Shown here: positions 57,388 through 64,000 of the stretch, in pieces
How positions within the stretch are numbered: position 1 is the first letter of the stretch
Layout of the letters: every line of letters starts with the position of its first letter
Origin: Isoetes taiwanensis
Taxonomy: Eukaryota > Streptophyta > Lycopodiopsida > Isoetales > Isoetaceae
Length of the DNA stretch: 64,000 bases
Reading direction: 5' to 3'
Assembly (NCBI GenBank): GCA_021234155.1
Contig: JAJEKV010000260.1
Location: 248,001 to 312,000 of the forward strand
Notes under the pieces: generated by a model
Seen by the model: the letters and a program-made list of their open reading frames with translations, nothing else
What the model was told of the DNA's origin: nothing
The model's database searches: none
Translations under genes and position numbers: made by a program

Positions 57388-57801
57388 CCTCTTTTCTTAA
57401 TCAACTATGTTTATTCATTCTTCAAGGGCGTTTTCCTGTTTCCTTCTGTCTCCTGCAAACCATGACTAAGAGCCCCTACAGATTACTCAAGTTAACAGTC
57501 TATGGCATGCATTTTGAATTTGTACCTTGTTACTCTTCAGCTTAACCTTCTAGCATCTCACACTGTCCGTTTTAGAGTTTACAAATTAGATCCTTCTAGA
57601 ATTACTCATTACATTGTGAAGCTGGTCTATGTTCAAGCTAATTCTCATCATAAGAAGATAAATGAAGAATTTGTAATAAATTGCAATCTCGTAATTTACC
57701 CTTTAATGACCACCATAAATCAAAGGACAAAAGATATCTAATATTATGGGCCTACTATATTGAAAACAATTGTTAATGTATGGAATGTTGCTATGCTAGT
57801 A

Positions 57802-58968
57802 TTATGCTGTTCCATTTTCTGCTATAGCTTCTTTCTCAGCCATGGCCATTGGATCAAGGGCATCCTGTGTCTCTGTCTCGCCTTCACGTTCCTGTAAAGC
57901 TTTCTTTCTCTGTTCTTCTTGAGCGGCTCTTGCAGCAGCTTCCTGCTCTTTCTGTTGTCGTTGCAACTCCTCTTCTTTTTGTTGCCGTTCAAACCATGTA
58001 TCAGCATCAGCCCAAACTGCAATGATGTCCAATAGATCGATTAAATTCACCATGACCAACATACTGCTTGGCCCAAGAATAACTTTAATTAACAAAGGTC
58101 ATGTCCTGTGTTCTCGCTTCAAGATGCTATTATCACTGTGACAAAAAAAAACACGAGAAGCTGCTTGTGTTGTAGAATATATGGGCAAGTGCTGGATGGT
58201 TTCCAACATCTGGAAAAGTTGCAATCCCATTTCAACCTATCACTCTTGATTCTATCAAGTTCCAGATGCGTAACATACAATGAACATAATGCATACAGGA
58301 TTGAAATTGTTTACGTAGCACAGCTCTAGTTTCATGTCTGTTGTTCACATTCTTTGGTTCTTAAGTAGTTCTATGTTGGTTTATGAATTTTTTAGGGTTT
58401 AGGTGACTTAACCTGGCCTCAACAACTAAAACCCTAACTGTGTTTTGCAAAAAGGCAACAGCCCTTACTGAGGAAGAAATTGCTTTTGGAACCTAAGCTC
58501 TTACAATAGGCCATCTGCCATCAAATGTTTTAGGAAATGGAACGCTTTCTAACCCTGAGTATCTAGTTCCATAACGTAATGAATGCGACCAACCTGGTTG
58601 TGATGCCCATCCCTGTTCTCCTCCTTTGATCTTCACAGGCAATGCATAATTAACAGTAAGCACCCTTCCATATAATTCAGAATTGTGCATATTATCCATG
58701 GCAGCCGCAGCATCTTCTTTCTCCAGAAACGTCACAAAGCCAAACCCACGATGTTTCTGAGTGGCCTGATCCAGCGGTGTTGTCACATCTTTGATGTCCC
58801 CAAAAGGGATGAACGCTGCATGAAGGACTGCTTCTGTTACATTCTCCTCAAGCCCACCTGTCCACGATTATGCTATTCTGATTATTATCATGCTTTACAA
58901 ACTTCAGGAACTAGTTAAGAGAGAGGCTCACCAACATAGAGCGTCGTCTTTGGATTGGGTTGAGCCAT
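57802..58968 (-). CDS. RRM protein, plant ATE1 / cyclophilin-E-like (three exons, 171 aa)
   Basis: Exons on the minus strand are 58968-58932, 58857-58594 and 58016-57802. Introns of 74 and 577 bases have GT-AG ends and the frame closes exactly at 172 codons. The RRM spans residues ~9-86: RNP2 LYVGGL (10-15, split by intron 1) and RNP1 RGFGFVTF (49-56). A conserved KIKGGEQGW...[12 protein letters not shown] segment follows, then a Gln/Glu/Arg-rich coiled stretch and an acidic [13 protein letters not shown] tail. This layout matches the Arabidopsis ATE1-type protein (At1g13690) as I remember it. The RRM resembles that of cyclophilin E, but there is no isomerase domain. Likely nuclear, RNA-binding, associated with splicing. 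A telo-box lies just upstream of the ATG. Confidence 0.92.
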
Positions 58969-58986
58969 GTTTTCGCATAAGCTGGT

Positions 58987-58995
58987 TTAGGGTTT
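58987..58995 (-). promoter_or_regulatory. Telo-box in the RRM gene leader
   Basis: AAACCCTAA on the minus strand, 19 bases upstream of the ATG. Telo-boxes are common near transcription starts of plant ribosomal-protein and RNA-metabolism genes. Confidence 0.55.
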
Positions 58996-59039
58996 CCTAT
59001 TCATGCAAATATCTAAAAGAAATCTAGTGCTAAAATGCC

Positions 59040-60450
59040 ATGGAGGCTTTCATGCCTGTTTTTGGCTTTTTTGCCCGTCAAAACAGGCTAGAAAAAAAAG
59101 TGCCCTGCATATGAAGGGTAACAAATATGAATTTGCCTGTCATAGTGAAAGGCAAAAAAAAAAAGTGTATGGCATTTGAAAGGTCTGAAATATAAAATTG
59201 CCTTTCATTTTTGTGTGCACTGGGGTTATTTTTATAGGTATATATTAGAGTTAATGTACATACAATACAATATCTTAATATCCCTATAAAAAATGAATTG
59301 GGTGGGTAAACATTGAAACAACTAATATTAAAAATCCCAAATCTCGATCCCGATTCCCTCCTATTATTCAGCTCTGTAATCCATCCAGGCTCCCCCTCCG
59401 ACCAACTGTCGCCACGCCGACCTCTGACATGGCTTTTTGTTAGGGTTGGGCCAACGCCAAGCCCAAAAGCTTGTCTCTCCAAAATAACGTCAAGAGTGGT
59501 ATGAGGGCCCGCATGAACCTGGAAACGTTGGATGCTACTATGATGGTTTCCATGTGGAGTAAACCATTTGAGCAGGTGGATTGGAAAGCATGCTTTGATG
59601 CTTGGAATGAAGACAAATGTAAGAAGAAGAGCAAAATAAAAAATGTCTTGTGATGACTCTTGAATTACGTTATTTTTATGATGCGACTCTTAACTTTTTA
59701 ACTATATGTTTATATTAGTTTTTTAACTCTATGTTCATATTAGTATTTACTACTATGTTTCTAAGTTTATAACTGAAAAATGGTCTTCTGTCAATTAAAA
59801 TTTGTGTATGTCAATTGAAAGGTTCGAATTGATCAACCTTCCGTCATGTGAAAGGCAAAAAAAGAAAGTGCCTGTCATTGGAAAATTAGGGGATGCCCGT
59901 CAAACTTGAACCCTGCATGGGATAAATAATGTGCTTTTAGGGAAACCTTGTGGGGCAAATTTTTAGGAGGTTTTTTTAATGGTTTTTTTGTATGGTTTGT
60001 CAACGTCCCATAAGAAGCTATTATGGAGGAGCGAACTTGTGGAGAGCTTAGATGCCAAGTGAGCTTCTTCTCTTTCTTTTATGTGCTTTGCAGGTGCCAA
60101 TTTACCTTCCTGCTCTTGTTTGATCAATTTAGTTGCTCTACTTTTATCTGAAACTGAAAGTTGGTCGGATTTCCCATAGCTGATTTTTGCAGCCCTAGTT
60201 TTGGTCGACGGAGGACCAGGTATGGTGGACCAGGCAGGGTAGGTATGCTTGAGTTAAAACAGGATTTTTACTTGTTTTTAATTGTTTGGGCTCTGCTTAG
60301 ACAACTCTTGGAGCCGATTCCGGTGCTTAATCCTCGATGGTATCGAGATACAAAAATTTAATGATAAATTTTCATAATCAATCGAACCATTGAGATTTGT
60401 TACTCGTTCATTGCGACGTAATAATGGTGGAGAGTTTTGGTTGGACTAGC
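59040..60450. other. Spacer with scattered AAAGGC/TGCCTGTCA words
   Basis: GTCAT-TGAAAGGCAAAAAA and TGCCTGTCAT recur at 59125-59175 and 59840-59880, and GCCCGTCAAA at 59073 and 59896. This may be the remains of one non-coding element; no gene supported. Confidence 0.35.
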
Positions 60451-60454
60451 TTAG

Positions 60455-60850
60455 AAGGAAGGAAGGAAGGAAGTATATTTTAACGTCCACGGAGGCCAAC
60501 TGGCCTATGAGACGGTTTTACAATATAGCAGAAAGTTTCCAAACACAAAATAAAACCACAGAAACCTTGTACAATGTGTCTCTACCACTGGGATGAAAAA
60601 GCCCCCCGTGTGGGAGGAAAAACCCTTGTAGTAGGCGTTGAGAGGCCCTATTTGGGCGCTCAAATTCCCTGTGCTGTGAGGGACTCCCTGACGGTGGAGA
60701 CTTGGAGAATGTAGGACGCAAGACGTGCCACCATTGGCGAAGCCAGCAGGTGGTGAATTGCTATCTCAGAGCATCTGAGATCGGCATGAGCTGCTCGGAT
60801 AAATAATTTAAGAGCTCCATCCCAATAAGAATAGAAGGAAAATACCATCG
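60455..60850 (-). mobile_element. LINE 3' UTR fragment, (TTCC)n tail
   Basis: On the minus strand, GGGTTTTTCCTCCCACACGG then GGGGCTTTTTCATCCCAGTGG precedes the terminal hairpin AGGCC-AGTT-GGCCT (about 60495-60510) and a TTCC tail at 60455-60472. This parallels the 3' ends of LINE copies A, D and E. The left limit is approximate. Confidence 0.6.
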
Positions 60851-61192
60851 AATAGCTGAATTATTTATTAGTTGCTCATTGATACATTCGCGCTTAATAT
60901 CCCCGAGAGCATGATCAATCGGGAAAAAAAATTGTATCAATTATATGGACCTACAAAATGTCCAATCATTCCATCAATAGGTGTAGTAAATCATATTATA
61001 GCTCTGTTTCATATACATATATGATTGATGCACAAGGCAAAAGAGGCATGTACTAATGCATACGTAATGTAAAAATCTTAAATTATTATTCAGAACCTTG
61101 GAACATATATTACTCACATAACTCTCTTGCTCCTTCATAACTCTAAACACGTGCATTAGTTACAATTACTCTGGTATCACCCCATGACTTCA

Positions 61193-62050
61193 TTATTCCT
61201 TTTGAACACTGTGTTTCCCGTCATTCGAATCGTATACCTTCGATTGTAGCCACTCATCATACAACGAATGAATATAAAAGGTTATTTTTATTATTGGTCC
61301 TATGGACTTCGTAGCTTCATCAAAATTCTTTGGTACATTCGGTTCTGTAAACATAAGAACTTCCAGGTCATCTACATCCTTCAAATTTCATACCTTTACC
61401 ACCACCTTGTCTGCCATAACTTCTCTGATCAACCTTAGCTTCTTCTGCAAGTCTTTGTGCCTCTGACTTTCTTTTTTGAACTTGTCTTTGTTCTTCACCA
61501 ACAACCTATCCTATTTTTTTGCACTGTCCAAGTGCTCATTTGTCTGTTGCTCTTTACCTCCTGTACTTTCTCCATCCTCACTCTCATCATCAGAGTCTAA
61601 CATATCATTTGTTGCTACCTTAGGTAGTTCATTAGCTGCAGCCATCTCATCCTTTGTATCCTTATAGACTTTGCTTTTTACTCCTGCACTTTTCTTTTGA
61701 GGATTTAAGATTTTTGGCATGTACACTTTGTTTTCATCAAATACTACATATCTATTAACAAAAAACCTTTTTTTTCTAGTAGATATAACCTGTACCCTTT
61801 GGAGTGGTGATCATACCCTACTAAGTATGATATCCAAGCCTATCATCAAGTTTTACTTTCTGCTCACTTGGAATATGAGCGTATGCAAAACAATCATATG
61901 CGTTCAGATGGTCATTCCCTGACCACAACACATGTGGAATACTACCATTGATGCTTGCATTTGGTAACTTTGAATGTAAACTACAGTTCACACCGTCTCT
62001 TCACATAAAAAATTTGGTAAACCACTTTTTTAAGCATTGTTATAACTGTA
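61193..62050 (-). mobile_element. Ty1/copia fragment (integrase end to RT start)
   Basis: Reading leftward: LHSKLPNASINGSIPHVLWS and DCFAYAHIPSEQKVKLDDRL (integrase C-terminus, about 61830-61990), then KGTGYIY and a VVFDENKVYMPKILN-like block, an acidic linker (61511-61726: LDSDDESEDGESTGG), and EPNVPKNFDEATKS...LYDEWLQ (RT entry, 61210-61350). Two stops near 61825 and a frame break at about 61390 show decay. It is a different lineage from the 17 kb copy. Confidence 0.65.
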
Positions 62051-62194
62051 TTTAAAATGGCCATATTCTTTTTCTCAGCTACATTGTTTTATTGGGGTGT
62101 ATTACAAGAGAAGGGATCAATTTGTGTCAATTTTTGGCCTAGAAGTGCAAACCAAATTTTCTTAGAGACTGACATTATGGATGATGCATACTGG

Positions 62195-62395
62195 TGGCAC
62201 AAATGTAGCAATGATAACGTCACATATATTGTTGGAACCTTCATCACCTATAGTGGCAGTTCCAGTGCCACATGTAGCGTCATTGGTAGTGTCACCTATA
62301 ACACTATGTTTAATGTCACAATTAATGGCACTCATAAAGTCACCTATCAAGTCAGATATAGCATCATCTACTATAACATAACGTCACATATAAGA
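62195..62395. repeat. Degenerate GTGAC/GTCAC short-motif block 1
   Basis: GTCAC-TATA-like words recur every 12-20 bases (GTCACCTATAACACTATGTT and variants). A related block in the opposite sense lies at 62950-63075. Confidence 0.45.
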
Positions 62396-62530
62396 AAGAA
62401 AGGAAGAATGATTTTTATCGTCCACGGAGATGAATTGGCCTATGGGACCCAATGAAGGAGCGCATCAAACTTAAACCGGGTTAAAAAAAAAAACTCCGCC
62501 CCAAAAGTTTTTGTAAAGGGAAACTACAAA
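62388..62530 (-). mobile_element. LINE tail-only copy
   Basis: AAGAAAGAAAGGAAGAATGA then TTTTTATCGTCCACGGAGAT, ATTGGCCTATGGGACCCAAT, and an AAAAAAACTCCGCCCCAAAA hairpin: the 3' UTR of the LINE family on the minus strand. The inner stem is damaged on one side (CATCT). Confidence 0.6.
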
Positions 62531-62779
62531 AAATGCCCCTATGAGTTTATGTAATTATCAACATGCCCTTATGCGTTTCAAAATTACCAAGCTGCCCATG
62601 ACTCAAATAAATATACAAATAAATTATTAATTTGCCCATAGACACCAAAATTAATTACCAAAATATCCCTACACACCAAACTTAATCATCAAAATAGCAT
62701 TATATACCAATTTTGATCAATCTACACCAAATTTAATTAACAAAATGCCACTTAATTACCAAAACACCCCTACACGGTC

Positions 62780-62957
62780 TTATTGTGACACTTACAAGGA
62801 GCCAATGTTTCTTGTGGTTTTAGCGCACGATGATGCTATTGGAGGCATGTTACCACCAGCTACACGCAGACCTCTTGGACGTTCAAAGCCTAAACGGATG
62901 TGCACAGGAGAAGAAGATGTAGAGAAGAGGAATATTTTTAATGTATGGTTTAATTAG
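62780..62957 (+). pseudogene. Possible MULE transposase C-terminal fragment
   Basis: The frame ends GGMLPPATRRPLGRSKPKRM, then CTGEEDVEKRNIFNV. The LPP-TRRP-GRPKKKR block just before the zinc knuckle is typical of MuDR-type transposases. Here the GRPKKKR word reads GRSKPKR and no CCHC knuckle follows. Only about 60 residues remain. Confidence 0.4.
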
Positions 62958-63080
62958 TGACAAATCTCCTATCATTATGAGTGGTGTTACAAGTGACTTT
63001 ACACGTGACGATAATCTTAACATTATAAATGGTGTTACCAGTGACATTAAAAGTAACATTATAAATGACCTTATTTAAAA
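62950..63080. repeat. Degenerate GTGAC/GTCAC short-motif block 2
   Basis: GGTGTTACAAGTGACTTTAC, AACATTATAAATGGTGTTAC and CAGTGACATTA units, resembling block 1 in the other orientation. Confidence 0.45.
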
Positions 63081-63479
63081 AAAGGTAAAACTACCAAAAT
63101 ACCCCTATGAGTTTATGTAATTACCAAAATGCCCTTATGAGTTTCAAAATTACCAAAATGCCCCTGACTAAAATAAGTACACTGTATAAAATAAACATAC
63201 AAACAAATTATCAATTTGCCCCTACACATCAAACTTAATTACCAAAATACCCCCTACATACCAAACTTACCAAAATGCCCTTACATACTTATTCTACTCA
63301 ATCTCTACTAAATGCCTCAGGAATAGAAGTTTAAATTCAACAAAAGATTACAGAAGTCACAATCATCACCGAATTGGAGCCCTATAACTGCATGCATTGT
63401 GTCTCTTCCATTAAACCTTCCTTGTGTCAATTTAACATGGATGCCATCTGTTTTGTCGTTGTTAATGTTATGTTTTGAT

Positions 63480-63481
<2 letters not shown>

Positions 63482-63537
<56 letters not shown>

Positions 63538-63538
63538 A
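63482..63538 (+). repeat. (GTT)n microsatellite, ~18 units
   Basis: Uninterrupted GTT repeats. Confidence 0.95.
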
Positions 63539-64000
63539 ATGAATGCAATGCTTAGAAACTTGTATTTCCTAGTGAATTAATATGTTTTTTAAAGACATTC
63601 AATAGTAGCATGTACCATGCCAAAGGTTGCAAGTAGAGATTCCAAAAGCATCAGCAAAATGATATCATTAGCTATCTATGCAAACGAAAATTGCATTACA
63701 TTGAAAATGTACCTTTACATAGTTTATCAACATTCACACAAAAAATATACTTTCGAAGTTTTTCAACGTTTTCTTCATGTAGTAGGAACATTTTCAGTGA
63801 TGCATCTCATATAAATGCATCTTCATCGTGATTTTCTACTTTGTTTGCAGTCATCATTGTTAATCCTTGCCCCAGGCAGATTTACATCTCATAGAAAACC
63901 CTTTCATTCATCTCGACTTTCTGTTGTAGCTTTTATTCAGGGAACTGACATAATGAACAATATCTAGACCCTAGACAATATATCAATGAAGCAGTTGCTC

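Larger units (their letters stand above)
62524..63310. repeat. Two direct repeats of ~230 bases rich in ACCAAAATGCCCCTA
   Basis: 62524-62760 and 63087-63305 share CCCCTATGAGTTTATGTAAT, TGCCCTTATG-GTTTCAAAAT and ATTTGCCC-TA-ACA. Each is itself made of ACCAAAATGCCC units. They flank the possible MULE fragment. Confidence 0.6.

Noticed and set aside
57502-57741. 79-codon plus frame upstream of the PPR gene
   Set aside because: No domain and no promoter; chance frame in AT-rich spacer.

Overview
The window reads as nuclear DNA of a land plant with a large, repeat-rich genome. The evidence is an intact 915-codon intronless PPR gene of the PLS-E type (a plant organelle RNA-processing family), GT-AG introns, initiator-Met-tRNA primer sites, Ty1/copia and Ty3/chromodomain elements, LINEs, a tRNA-derived SINE and long AT-rich spacers. 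A fern or another seed-free plant with a big genome would fit the long intronless PPR gene and the LINE load, but I cannot fix the species from sequence alone.

Host genes are sparse. Well supported are the PPR gene (54640-57387, minus) and a three-exon RRM gene of the plant ATE1/cyclophilin-E-like type (57802-58968, minus), which lie about 0.4 kb apart on the same strand. Three small genes look real but I do not recognise them: a 103-codon secreted Cys-rich peptide with its own TATA box (16045-16356, minus), and two paralogous two-exon genes (23464-23995 minus; 42580-42883 plus) that share a KMAQL...CRCC protein core and a GC-rich promoter cassette. A broken ABCC transporter NBD1 (53480-53990, minus) and an inverted pair of conserved gene-like fragments (14.1-14.6 kb and 28.2-28.7 kb) are relics.

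Layout. 0.3-2.1 kb: LINE tail and a GC-rich poly(A) retro-insert. 2.3-7.3 kb: half a TIR element, then a minus-strand non-autonomous LTR element with three LTRs and two primer sites. 7.3-8.85 kb: a minisatellite full of heat-shock-element motifs, a second minisatellite and GC-rich hairpins. 8.86-12.4 kb: dispersed repeat and two LINE pieces. 12.58-13.02 kb: fold-back element. 16.0-16.4 kb: secreted peptide gene. 17.05-19.5 kb: decayed Ty1/copia. 20.5-22.65 kb: tandem repeats and hairpins. 23.46-24.1 kb: CRCC gene 1. 25.3-28.0 kb: two LINEs tail to tail. 31.0-32.8 kb: TIR element and tandem repeats. 35.76-37.39 kb: L1-type LINE. 38.8-41.5 kb: Ty3 chromovirus interrupted by a SINE. 41.7-42.3 kb: dispersed repeat. 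42.5-42.9 kb: CRCC gene 2. 43.5-49.2 kb: LINE tails, palindromes, a CACTA end and a LINE. 50.6-52.0 kb: tandem repeats. 53.5-59.0 kb: the gene-bearing block. 59-64 kb: LINE tails, copia fragment, possible MULE fragment and microsatellite.

The strongest unusual signals are (1) the paralogous CRCC genes with a shared promoter cassette, (2) a LINE family whose 3' end keeps a base-paired, covarying hairpin followed by different simple-repeat tails, (3) the heat-shock-element minisatellite, and (4) four short covarying hairpins inside the non-autonomous LTR element.
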